From Stutzerimonas stutzeri (GTDB lineage: Bacteria; Pseudomonadota; Gammaproteobacteria; Pseudomonadales; Pseudomonadaceae), in assembly GCF_000935215.1 (NCBI RefSeq), contig NZ_JXXD01000003.1, positions 1-34,777 of the forward strand: a DNA stretch of 34,777 bases, given 5' to 3'. The position numbers and the translations under genes are program-made. Positions 27,047-34,777 of the stretch are shown piece after piece. The notes under the pieces were generated by a model. It saw nothing but the letters and a program-made list of their open reading frames with translations, did no database searches and was not told the DNA's origin. Numbering within the stretch: the first letter of the stretch is position 1; every line of letters begins with the position of its first letter.

Positions 27047-28051
27047 ATCAAGCCGCTATTTGCCAAGGGACCTTTGCTCGGTGTACGCCTGCTGGTGTTC
27101 GTCGTGCTTTGTGTCGTGCTGATGGTGGTGGATGCACGCTTCGACGCGCTGAAGACGGTACGCAGCCAGATGGGGCTGGTACTGACGCCGTTCTACTGGG
27201 TCGCCGACATGCCGGTGCGGATCTGGAGAGGTGCGACCGAGCAGATCGCCAGTAGCAGCAGCCTGATGGCCGAGAACGAGAAGCTCAAGGCCGAGGCGCT
27301 GCTGATGCAGCGGCGCCTGCAGAAGCTGGCGATGCTCACCGAGCAGAACGTGCGCCTGCGCGAGTTGCTCAACTCGGCGGCGCTGGTGGATGACAAGGTC
27401 ATCGTCGCCGAGCTGATCGGGCTCGACCCGAACCCGTTCACCCATCGCATCCTGATCGACAAGGGCGAGAAGGACGGCGTCTTCATGGGGCAGCCGGTGC
27501 TCGATGCCAGCGGCCTGATGGGGCAGGTCGTCGAGGTGCTGCCGTATGCCGCGCGCGTGCTGCTACTGACCGATGTCACCCATAGCATTCCGGTGCAGGT
27601 CAACCGCAACGGACTGCGTGCGATCGCCGTGGGCACCGGCAATCCGGACTATCTCGAGCTGCGCCATGTGGCCGAAACGGCTGATGTCAAAGCAGGAGAT
27701 CTGTTGGTCAGTTCCGGGCTCGGTCAGCGATTCCCAAGCGGCTATCCGGTGGCGCAGGTGACCGAGGTGGTGCACGGCTCCGGCCAGCCGTTCGCCATCG
27801 TACGTGCGGTGCCGACCGCCATGCTCAATCGCAGCCGCTATCTGATGCTGGTCTTCAGCGATTCGCGGACGCCGGAGGAGCGGGCCGCCGACGCTGCCGA
27901 GGCCCAGGCCGATGCCGATCAGAAAGCCGCTGCCGAAGGCGCGGAGGCAGCCGCACCTGCACCCGCTGCTGAGGCGGGGGCTGAAACGAGCGATTCCGAG
28001 CAGGCGCCCGCCGCTTCGTCGTCGACAACGGTATCGGAGGAGGCGCAATGA
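27047..28051 (+). CDS. mreC: Rod-shape protein MreC
   Basis: The protein has about 334 residues, periplasmic with one N-terminal helix (LGVRLLVFVVLCVVLMVVDA). A coiled coil follows (SSSLMAENEKLKAEALLMQRRLQKLAML), then two beta-barrel domains (VDDKVIVAELIGLDPNPFTHRILIDKG through NRSRYLMLVFS). An Ala/Glu-rich tail of roughly 65 residues ends it. It bridges MreB, MreD and the PBP2/RodA synthase. The frame has no ATG or GTG upstream of the helix. The best-placed start is ATC at 27047, which has GAGG 8 bases upstream and gives IKPLFAKGP before the helix. TTG at 27074 has only a 3-base spacing and is the alternative. It overlaps mreD by four bases. Confidence 0.93.
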   Translation: MKPLFAKGPLLGVRLLVFVVLCVVLMVVDARFDALKTVRSQMGLVLTPFYWVADMPVRIWRGATEQIASSSSLMAENEKLKAEALLMQRRLQKLAMLTEQNVRLRELLNSAALVDDKVIVAELIGLDPNPFTHRILIDKGEKDGVFMGQPVLDASGLMGQVVEVLPYAARVLLLTDVTHSIPVQVNRNGLRAIAVGTGNPDYLELRHVAETADVKAGDLLVSSGLGQRFPSGYPVAQVTEVVHGSGQPFAIVRAVPTAMLNRSRYLMLVFSDSRTPEERAADAAEAQADADQKAAAEGAEAAAPAPAAEAGAETSDSEQAPAASSSTTVSEEAQ

Positions 28052-28536
28052 TCAGCGGGCGGCCAAATAATGGATGGGTCATCTGGTTCAGCCTGACGAT
28101 CGCGCTGCTGCTCAGCGTCGCGCCCATGCCCGGCAGCGCGGAGATCGCACGGCCGCTATGGCTGGGGTTGGTCATCGCCTTCTGGTCGTTGGTTCTGCCG
28201 CATCGCGGTGGGCTGGGCGCCGCGTTCTGTTTCGGGCTCGCGCAGGACGTGCTGGCCGGCACGCTGTTCGGCCAGAGCGCCTTGCCGCTGATTCTGATCG
28301 CTTTTCTGGTGCTGAGCCTGCAACAACGCCTGCGCATGTTTCCGCTGTGGCAACAGAGCATGGTGCTGCTGGTTGTGCTCGGCCTCGCCCAGTTGGTGCA
28401 GCTCTGGCTGAACACGCTGACCGGTAATCGGCCGCCGACGCTGCTGTTCCTCGTGCCTGTGCCGGTCAGCGCATTGCTCTGGCCTTGGGTTTATGTCGCG
28501 TTGCAGGGGCTGCGTCAGCGATTTGCGGTGTATTGA
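28048..28536 (+). CDS. mreD: Rod-shape membrane protein MreD
   Basis: The protein has 162 residues with about five membrane helices (VIWFSLTIALLLSV, LWLGLVIAFWSLVLP, LPLILIAFLVLSLQQRL, MVLLVVLGLAQLVQLWL, VPVSALLWPWVYVALQGL). The AFCFGLAQDVLAGTLFG segment is the family hallmark. The ATG overlaps the mreC stop by four bases (ATGA), so translation is coupled. It forms the elongasome membrane core with MreC. Confidence 0.95.
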   Translation: MISGRPNNGWVIWFSLTIALLLSVAPMPGSAEIARPLWLGLVIAFWSLVLPHRGGLGAAFCFGLAQDVLAGTLFGQSALPLILIAFLVLSLQQRLRMFPLWQQSMVLLVVLGLAQLVQLWLNTLTGNRPPTLLFLVPVPVSALLWPWVYVALQGLRQRFAVY

Positions 28537-28602
28537 CCAACGCCCGGTCGATTTCGTCCGTCGTACGCTGCGCTGAAAAAATCTGATCTTTTGTATGGGT
28601 TT

Positions 28603-28616
28603 GTGCCGCCGGGCAC
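28603..28616 (+). other. Small hairpin upstream of the PEGA-like gene
   Basis: GTGCC (28603-28607) and GGCAC (28612-28616) form a 5-bp stem with a 4-base loop, in the otherwise A/T-richer 188-bp gap between mreD and the next gene. The gap has no clear promoter; the role of the hairpin is unknown. Confidence 0.25.
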
Positions 28617-28724
28617 GGCTTACGCCTTGCTGCTCCAAAGCAATTCTGAAATCATGCTGCCGCTATGGCGTTCCGCCATTACTGGTTTCTGCTTCAGAAG
28701 ACGATAAGCACAACAGCACGGGCG

Positions 28725-29879
28725 ATGAGTATGGAAGCTGGCAGTTCGATTTTTTCCAGGCCGCAAGGCTCTCGTGGCGCCCGTGCGGTGCTGGCTGCCG
28801 GCGCGGTAGGGTCGCTGCTGATGACGCTGGTCATGAGCACTGGTTACTCTCAGGCCGATAGCGCCCCGCAGGCCCCTCAGTTGGCCAAGCTGTCGGCCCC
28901 AGATACGCTCTCCACCGTTGCCGCTTCCTCTGAGTCCGCTGCCGATTCGCCTCGCGCCGAGCAGCTGGCCGGCAAGATTGCAGAGCTCGACGCCATCCTC
29001 CTTGAAAAGCAGAAGCTTGAAGATGCGCTGCGGGCCGAGAAGAGCGAGCTCGCTGCCGTGCAATTGCAGCTGGCCAACAGCAAGAAGCTGATTCGCCTGG
29101 AGGTCGACGACTTCCTCGGTCAGAGCGCCGAGCGCAAGCGTCTCGATGAGCTGCTGGACGAGCACAAGCGTAGTGCCGAGGCCGAGAAAGCCATTGGCGA
29201 ACGCGTCGAAGCTCTGGAGAAGGATCTCGGCAGCCAGCACCTGAAGTTCTCGCTTGCCGCGCGTGACGTCGATCGTCTCAAGACTCAGCTGGCGGCCGAG
29301 GTTCGCGAGCGCAACAGCAAGAAGATTCAGGCCATTGCCCGCAAGCTGGACAAGACCATTCGCTTCGAGCAGTCGGTTTCGTTCCGCTGTTCCGCCAGCA
29401 AGAGCCTCGCGGCCTGCCTGGCCGAGCACCGCAACGATGGTCAGATGTCGCAATGGGTGCTGGAAAACTACCAGCGTGTGCTGGCCGAGGATATCCGCGA
29501 GCAGGTTGCCGATGTCGAACTGGATACCGCCTGGTACCGCTACCGCACACGTACCGATTTCGCCCAGGCAAGCATGAGCCTGGACGGCACCGTCAACGCG
29601 CAGATGAACGTCGAGGCGACCATCACGGCGAAGAAGATGATGCCGTGCGCGATCCTCGATGTGCCCTACGAGCAATGCGACAGCAAGACCCACTCGCTGA
29701 TCGTGCGTAGCAACAAGTACGACGATCGGGTCCGCATCAACGACCAAGAGCATGGCGCCACGCCGGTTTCGCTGGTGCTCGACAGCGGTGTCTATGACAT
29801 TCAGGTCACCTCCGGTGGCATTACCCAGAAGCGCACGCTGTCGCTCAAGGGTGATCAGGTGGTCAACTTCAAGTTCTGA
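28725..29879 (+). CDS. Exported coiled-coil protein with C-terminal PEGA-like domain (unrecognised)
   Basis: I do not recognise a named family. The protein has 384 residues from the ATG at 28725; ATGs at 28665 and 28731 are alternatives and none has a strong ribosome-binding site. A basic N-terminus leads to one hydrophobic segment (AVLAAGAVGSLLMTLVMSTGYSQA), a signal peptide or anchor. A long charged coiled coil runs roughly residues 75-220. Then comes a domain with two cysteine pairs (FRCSASKSLAAC; MMPCAILDVPYEQC), likely disulfides in the periplasm. The C-terminus (RVRINDQEHGATPVSLVLDSGVYDIQVTSGG) looks like a PEGA beta domain. It lies between mreD and maf, an interruption of that usual neighbourhood. 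A role in the envelope is inference. Confidence 0.85.
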   Translation: MSMEAGSSIFSRPQGSRGARAVLAAGAVGSLLMTLVMSTGYSQADSAPQAPQLAKLSAPDTLSTVAASSESAADSPRAEQLAGKIAELDAILLEKQKLEDALRAEKSELAAVQLQLANSKKLIRLEVDDFLGQSAERKRLDELLDEHKRSAEAEKAIGERVEALEKDLGSQHLKFSLAARDVDRLKTQLAAEVRERNSKKIQAIARKLDKTIRFEQSVSFRCSASKSLAACLAEHRNDGQMSQWVLENYQRVLAEDIREQVADVELDTAWYRYRTRTDFAQASMSLDGTVNAQMNVEATITAKKMMPCAILDVPYEQCDSKTHSLIVRSNKYDDRVRINDQEHGATPVSLVLDSGVYDIQVTSGGITQKRTLSLKGDQVVNFKF

Positions 29880-29886
29880 TCCATGC

Positions 29887-29907
29887 CCGGCGTAGTCCTT
29901 ACGCCGG
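29887..29907 (+). terminator. Hairpin after the PEGA-like gene
   Basis: CCGGCGTA (29887-29894) and TACGCCGG (29900-29907) form a perfect 8-bp stem with a 5-base loop, 7 bases past the stop. The tail is only pyrimidine-rich (TCCTCT), so this is a moderate terminator call. Confidence 0.55.
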
Positions 29908-29974
29908 TCCTCTGCGCCTTCCTCGACGTACCCTGGATATGCGACGCTGTCGCTTTACCGTCTGAGGAACTGCC

Positions 29975-30565
29975 ATGGGCGCTCTGTTTCTTGCCTCGGC
30001 ATCACCCCGCCGCCGCGAATTGCTCGCGCAGATCGGCGTGCCGTTTTCTCTCGTTGGCGTGTCCGTCGATGAAACGCCCTCGCCAACCGAGTCGCCCGAG
30101 GCGTATGTCGAGCGCGTTGCGCGCGACAAGGCGCTCGCCGGGCTCGTCAGTCTGGGGGGTCGCGACGGCTGCGTGCTGGGTGCCGACACCAGCGTGGTGC
30201 TCGATCAGCATATTCTCGGCAAGCCTGCCGACCGTGCCGACGGGCTCGCCATGCTGGCGGCGTTATCCGGGCGTACGCACCGGGTCATGACCGCCGTTGC
30301 GCTGGCCAGTCGAAGTGCCTGCGAGGTGCGTGTGGTCATCAGCGAGGTGACCTTCCGTACCATCGACGAAGCCGAAGCCGAACGCTATTGGGATAGCGGG
30401 GAGCCGGCGGACAAGGCGGGCGGTTACGCCATCCAGGGCTGGGGTGCGGTGTTCGTCAGCCAGTTGCACGGCAGCTATTCGGCGGTGGTTGGCCTGCCGT
30501 TATGTGAAACGGCGCAGCTGATCGACGCCTTCGGACTTCCACGTTGGACCAAAGGCTCAAGCTAG
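29975..30565 (+). CDS. maf: Maf-family nucleotide pyrophosphatase (YhdE type)
   Basis: The protein has 196 residues, full length for the family. Motifs are [12 protein letters not shown] at the N-terminus, [41 protein letters not shown] and [16 protein letters not shown]. YhdE-type Maf proteins hydrolyse dTTP and UTP to monophosphates and may clear modified nucleotides, or slow division when overproduced. The ATG at 29975 follows GAGGAA. It is upstream of rng, with an 85-base gap. Confidence 0.93.
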   Translation: MGALFLASASPRRRELLAQIGVPFSLVGVSVDETPSPTESPEAYVERVARDKALAGLVSLGGRDGCVLGADTSVVLDQHILGKPADRADGLAMLAALSGRTHRVMTAVALASRSACEVRVVISEVTFRTIDEAEAERYWDSGEPADKAGGYAIQGWGAVFVSQLHGSYSAVVGLPLCETAQLIDAFGLPRWTKGSS

Positions 30566-30650
30566 AGCCTGTGGCTTCGGCGCGCAGGCCGGTTAGAATC
30601 GACTCAACCACCAGCTAGCGCTGCACATCAAGCCACCGCCGAGAACAACA

Positions 30651-32108
30651 ATGAGCGAAGAAATCCTGATGAACATCACCCCCATGGAGTCGCGGGTGGC
30701 GGTGGTGGAGAACGGTGTCCTGCAGGAGGTGCATGTCGAGCGCACCCAGCGCCGCGGCATCGTCGGCAACATCTACAAGGGCAAGGTGGTGCGAGTCCTG
30801 CCGGGTATGCAGGCGGCGTTCGTCGACATAGGGCTGGATCGCGCCGCGTTCATCCATGCTTCCGAGATTTCCGCCCGCGAGGGTAATGCGGTCGAGCCGA
30901 TCAACGCCCTGGTTCACGAAGGCCAGAGTCTGGTGGTGCAGGTCACCAAGGACCCCATTGGCACCAAGGGCGCGCGCCTGACCACGCAGCTGTCGATCCC
31001 ATCGCGCTACCTGGTGTACATGCCGCGCACCAGCCATGTCGGCATTTCCCTGCGTATCGAAGATGAAGCCGAGCGCGAGCGGCTCAAGCAGGTCGTTGCC
31101 GAATGCGTTGAGGCAGAGGGTATCCAGGAAGCCGGTGGCTTCATCCTGCGTACCGCGGCTGAAGGGGCTGGCAGCGACGAGATACTCATGGATATCCGCT
31201 ATCTGCGCCGTCTGTGGGAGCAGATCGCCAGTCAGATCAAGACCGTCGAAGCGCCCACGGTGATCTACGAAGACCTCTCTCTGGCCATGCGCACCCTGCG
31301 TGATCTGGTCAATCCGCGGATCGAGAAGATCCGTATCGATTCGCGGGAGAATTTCCAGAAGGTCACCCAGTTCGTCGGCGAGCTGATGCCCGAGCTGGGC
31401 GACCGCCTCGAACACTATCCGGGCGAGCGGCCGATCTTCGATCTCTATGGCGTCGAGGACGAGATCCAGAAGGCGCTGGAGCGCAAGGTCATGCTCAAGT
31501 CAGGCGGTTACCTGATCATCGATCCGGCCGAGGCGATGACCACCATCGACGTCAACACCGGTGCATTCGTCGGTCATCGCACGCTGGAAGAAACCATTTT
31601 CAAGACCAATCTCGAGTCGGCCACCGCCATCGCACGCCAGCTCCGGCTGCGCAATCTGGGCGGCATCATCATCATCGACTTCATCGACATGGAGGACGAG
31701 GAGCATCGTCGCCAGGTCCTGCGCACGCTGGAGAAGCAGCTCGAGCGCGATCACGCCAAGACCAACATCATCGGCATCACCGAACTCGGCCTGGTGCAGA
31801 TGACCCGCAAGCGCACCCGCGAAAGCCTCGAACAGGTGCTGTGCGAACCCTGCATGTGCTGTCAGGGGCGCGGCAAGCTGAAGACGCCGGAGACCGTCTG
31901 CTACGAGATATTCCGCGAGATCCTGCGTGAGGCGCGGGCCTACCAGGCGGAAGGCTACCGGGTGCTGGCCAATCAGAAGGTGATCGATCGTCTGCTCGAC
32001 GAGGAGTCGGGCAATGTCGCCGACCTGGAGGCCTTTATCGGTCGCTCGATCAAGTTCCAGGTGGAAAGCATGTACTCCCAGGAACAGTACGACGTGGTGT
32101 TGCTCTGA
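30651..32108 (+). CDS. rng: Ribonuclease G
   Basis: The protein has 485 residues. An N-terminal S1 domain (GIVGNIYKGKVVRVLPGMQAAFVDIGLDRAAFIH) is followed by the RNase E/G catalytic core with the metal-binding aspartates D300 (TIDVNTG) and D343 (IIDFIDMED). The zinc-link cysteines appear in CEPCMCCQGRG. It lacks the long RNase E tail. RNase G matures the 5' end of 16S rRNA and degrades some mRNAs. The start at 30651 has a weak ribosome-binding site; an ATG at 30669 is an alternative. It is followed closely by yhdP. Confidence 0.96.
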   Translation: MSEEILMNITPMESRVAVVENGVLQEVHVERTQRRGIVGNIYKGKVVRVLPGMQAAFVDIGLDRAAFIHASEISAREGNAVEPINALVHEGQSLVVQVTKDPIGTKGARLTTQLSIPSRYLVYMPRTSHVGISLRIEDEAERERLKQVVAECVEAEGIQEAGGFILRTAAEGAGSDEILMDIRYLRRLWEQIASQIKTVEAPTVIYEDLSLAMRTLRDLVNPRIEKIRIDSRENFQKVTQFVGELMPELGDRLEHYPGERPIFDLYGVEDEIQKALERKVMLKSGGYLIIDPAEAMTTIDVNTGAFVGHRTLEETIFKTNLESATAIARQLRLRNLGGIIIIDFIDMEDEEHRRQVLRTLEKQLERDHAKTNIIGITELGLVQMTRKRTRESLEQVLCEPCMCCQGRGKLKTPETVCYEIFREILREARAYQAEGYRVLANQKVIDRLLDEESGNVADLEAFIGRSIKFQVESMYSQEQYDVVLL

Positions 32109-32157
32109 ACAATGGTAGACCGGGCCGCAAGGGCCAGGATGACCGGAGCGCATCCAG

Positions 32158-34777
32158 ATGAACCGCCTCGCCGCCTTCCTCGTGACACTGTCGCGCCAGC
32201 TGTTCTGGGTAATCGCGTTCGGGCTGATTCTGGCCGCGCTCTACGTGAGCCTGGGGCGGCAGCTGGTGCCTGTAATCGCCGAGTACCGGGCCGAGGTGCA
32301 GGAGAAGGCGCAGGCGGCGCTGGGCATGCCAATCGTGCTGGGCAGGCTCGAAGGCCGCTGGGAGGGCTTCGCTCCGCGTTTGCTGGCGCATGATGTATTG
32401 CTCGGCGAGGGTGACAGCGCGATGCGCCTGGACCGTATTGCCATCGTCCCAGACCTGGCGGCCAGCCTCTGGGCGCGAGAGTGGCGGCTGAGCCGGCTGG
32501 AGTTTAGCGGCGTGCAGCTGTCTGTCGCTGAAGATGCCGAGGGCAAGTGGCGAGTGGAGGGCTTGCCGACCCGTACCGAGCAGAAACCGCCCGAACCGCA
32601 GAAGATTCTCGAGTCGTTGCAGCGGGTGCGTGGGCTGGCGGTGCGCAACAGCCAGATCACGCTGGAGCCATTCGGAGAACCGCCGCTGACCCTGAGCTAC
32701 ACCGATCTGGGCCTGCTCGTCGACGGTGTGCGGCTCCGGTTGGACGGGCGCAGCATCCTGCCGGATGGCCAGCCCCTGGCCTTGCGCATTGAGGGGCGGG
32801 TGCAGCCGCAACGCTGGCAGCACGCCGAGGCGCAGGTTTATCTCAGCCTGCCACAAAGCGACTGGGCCGCCTGGTTGCCGCGCCGACTGACTGCCGACTG
32901 GCATCTGCAGACGTTGAAGATGGGGGGTGAGCTGTGGGCAACCTGGCGCGAAAAGGCGCTGGAGCGTGCTGTTCTACGGATTAACGCGCCGCAACTGATC
33001 ACGTCCTTTGCCGATCGTGAGCCTGTTCAGCTCGAGGACATTGGGGGCGAGGCTTATATCGATCGCAACGAGCAGGGCTACCGGCTGCTGCTGGACCGGC
33101 TGGCGTTCGATCTCGAAGGCGAGCGCTGGGGCGATGCGCGAATCCAGGTTCAGCAGGATCAGACTCAGCAGCATTGGCAGCTGCAGGCTGATCGGTTGGG
33201 TATCGCGCCGATCGCCACACTCGTCCGTGCACTGGCGCCGCTACCACCGGCCGCAGCCGAGACGCTGACGGCGCTGCAGCCCAGCGGAACACTGCGCAAT
33301 CTGCAGCTCGACTACCGCCCCCAGATGGAATCGCCGCAGCGGCTGCAGTTCGCAGCCAATCTGGACCGCATCAGTTTCGCCGCACAGAACTGGATACCGG
33401 CGGTGGGCAATGCGAGTGGCAGCATACGCGGTGACCTGGGCGGCGGAGAACTGCGCGTGGACAGCGACGACTTCAGCCTGCAGCTTGCGCCACTGTATCC
33501 CGAGCCCTGGCGCTACCGACACGCCGGCGGGCGTCTGACCTGGGCGCTGGACGAGCAGGCCTTCACGCTGGCTGCGCCCTATCTGCGTATCGACGGCGAG
33601 GAAGGCAAGATCGCCGGTGACTTCCTGATCCGCTTGGCCAGGGATCCCGCGGCAGAGGATTACATGGACCTGCGGGTTGGCTTGAGCGAAGGCGACGCGC
33701 GCTTTACCGAAAAATACTTGCCGACACGCTCACCGGCGTTAAGCCCGGCGTTGGTCAGCTGGCTCAAGGAAGCAATTCGCAGCGGTACGGTCGAGCAAGG
33801 TTATTTCCAGTACCAGGGCGCATTGAGCAAGGGAGCTTCCGACAGCGCGCGCAGCCTGAGCCTGTACTTCAAGGTGCGCGATGCCGAGCTGGCGTTTCAG
33901 CCCGGCTGGCCCGTGCTACAGCAGGGCCGTGGCGAGGTGCTGATCGAAGACAGCGGGGTTCGCGTCCGGCTCGCGGAAGGGCGGATTCTCGACAGTCACG
34001 TGCGTGATGCGACAGCGGACATTCCTCGCGTCGGCGCCGGCAACGTGCCGCAGTTGGCCGTGAAGGGGCAGGTCGCCAGCAGCCTGGCGGATGCCTTGAA
34101 GCTGCTTCAGGAGGCGCCGATCGGAACCGGTGAGATCTTCGCAGGCTGGCAGGGGCAGGGTGCGCTCAGCGGCGCGCTCGATCTGCAGATCCCGCTGGGC
34201 AAGGGCACGCCGCGGGTCATCGTGGATTTCGCCAGCGACGATGCGGAACTGAAGATTCCCGAGCCGGAGCTTGCCTTCGAGCAACTCAGTGGCAGTTTCC
34301 GCTACGACACCGCGCGAGGCTTGAGTGCAGACGCCATCCAGGCGCGTCTGTTCGGCGCTCCGGTCAAGGGCAAGGCGGTAGCGACAGGAGCGCCTGGCAA
34401 GCCTGCCTCTCGCGTGGAGGCACAGGGCGCCGTGGGGTTGAAGCGTCTGGCTGAGTGGCTCGCTATCGGGCAGTCGCTGCCCGCCAGCGGTGAGTTGCCC
34501 TATCAGTTGCGACTGGATCTGGCGGGTGAGGACAGTCAGTTGCAGATCGACTCTTCGCTACAGGGGCTGCGCATCGATCTGCCAGCGCCGTTCGGCAAGC
34601 CTGCACGCGAGCGCCGTGACACCTCGTTGCGGATGTCCCTGCAAGGAGCCGAGCGTCGCTACGGTGTCCGGCACGGGTCACTCGCCGCACTGACGTTCGC
34701 TGCGCCGCCGGGTGCCTGGGCGCAGGGCCGCGGCGAGCTGCGTCTCGGGCCTGGGGCGGCCAATCTTCCGGCCAGTG
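32158..34777 (+). CDS. yhdP: YhdP-family AsmA-like envelope protein (3' part cut by window)
   Basis: The ATG at 32158 has GGAG 9 bases upstream. The frame stays open to the window end, giving about 873 of an expected roughly 1270 residues. One N-terminal helix (QLFWVIAFGLILAALYVSL) anchors it; the rest is a long repetitive beta protein exposed to the periplasm (DUF3971 and AsmA-like, for example GRLEGRWEGFAPRLLAHDVLLGEG and LRLDGRSILPDGQPLALRIEGR). YhdP bridges the inner and outer membranes and carries phospholipids outward together with TamB and YdbH in E. coli. It lies 49 bases after rng, as in other pseudomonads and enterics. No frame break is seen. Confidence 0.93.
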   Translation, partial: MNRLAAFLVTLSRQLFWVIAFGLILAALYVSLGRQLVPVIAEYRAEVQEKAQAALGMPIVLGRLEGRWEGFAPRLLAHDVLLGEGDSAMRLDRIAIVPDLAASLWAREWRLSRLEFSGVQLSVAEDAEGKWRVEGLPTRTEQKPPEPQKILESLQRVRGLAVRNSQITLEPFGEPPLTLSYTDLGLLVDGVRLRLDGRSILPDGQPLALRIEGRVQPQRWQHAEAQVYLSLPQSDWAAWLPRRLTADWHLQTLKMGGELWATWREKALERAVLRINAPQLITSFADREPVQLEDIGGEAYIDRNEQGYRLLLDRLAFDLEGERWGDARIQVQQDQTQQHWQLQADRLGIAPIATLVRALAPLPPAAAETLTALQPSGTLRNLQLDYRPQMESPQRLQFAANLDRISFAAQNWIPAVGNASGSIRGDLGGGELRVDSDDFSLQLAPLYPEPWRYRHAGGRLTWALDEQAFTLAAPYLRIDGEEGKIAGDFLIRLARDPAAEDYMDLRVGLSEGDARFTEKYLPTRSPALSPALVSWLKEAIRSGTVEQGYFQYQGALSKGASDSARSLSLYFKVRDAELAFQPGWPVLQQGRGEVLIEDSGVRVRLAEGRILDSHVRDATADIPRVGAGNVPQLAVKGQVASSLADALKLLQEAPIGTGEIFAGWQGQGALSGALDLQIPLGKGTPRVIVDFASDDAELKIPEPELAFEQLSGSFRYDTARGLSADAIQARLFGAPVKGKAVATGAPGKPASRVEAQGAVGLKRLAEWLAIGQSLPASGELPYQLRLDLAGEDSQLQIDSSLQGLRIDLPAPFGKPARERRDTSLRMSLQGAERRYGVRHGSLAALTFAAPPGAWAQGRGELRLGPGAANLPAS

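Overview
This window looks like chromosomal core DNA of a high-GC gammaproteobacterium, most likely the Pseudomonas stutzeri group (Stutzerimonas). That assignment rests on recognised proteins (a eukaryotic-type ornithine/lysine decarboxylase of the Pseudomonas SpeC kind, PiuA/PiuC-type iron genes, a RoxS/RoxR pair) and on a gatC/mreB divergon running into mreCD, maf and rng. It was not tested by a database search. I found no rRNA, tRNA, CRISPR array, insertion sequence or prophage.

Layout: 1-393 holds a truncated DUF559 endonuclease-like gene whose coding end runs into a REP-like palindrome. 517-3670 holds divergent prfC (release factor 3) and speC, separated by a 406-bp regulatory gap. 3729-13628 is an iron-acquisition region. 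A Sel1-repeat gene and piuC diverge from the siderophore receptor gene piuA across two Fur-like boxes. A four-gene operon on the minus strand follows (PepSY membrane protein, DUF2271, DUF4198, membrane-anchored flavodoxin/ferredoxin-reductase). It looks like a split, expanded form of the single-chain PiuB-type reductase. A second TonB-dependent receptor with its own Fur-like box and terminator comes next.

13807-17558 has a SIMPL-domain secreted protein, the redox two-component pair RoxS/RoxR, and an AEC-family transporter. 17745-19512 is a compact envelope module: membrane-anchored M23 endopeptidase, small membrane coiled-coil protein, bactofilin. 19557-21769 carries two ungapped tandem paralogues of a CaCA-family cation antiporter, followed by a short RlpA-like lipoprotein gene and gatB-gatA-gatC (all minus strand).

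From 25910 the plus strand carries mreB, mreC, mreD, an unrecognised coiled-coil/PEGA-like exported protein, maf, rng and the start of yhdP, which runs off the window. The mreBCD genes, the M23/bactofilin module and RlpA all concern cell-wall shape. The 3.7-13.7 kb block concerns ferric siderophore uptake and probably periplasmic iron release. Items most worth a second look are the split PiuB-type operon, the PEGA-like gene between mreD and maf, the M23/coiled-coil/bactofilin module, and the apparent non-canonical AUC start of mreC.
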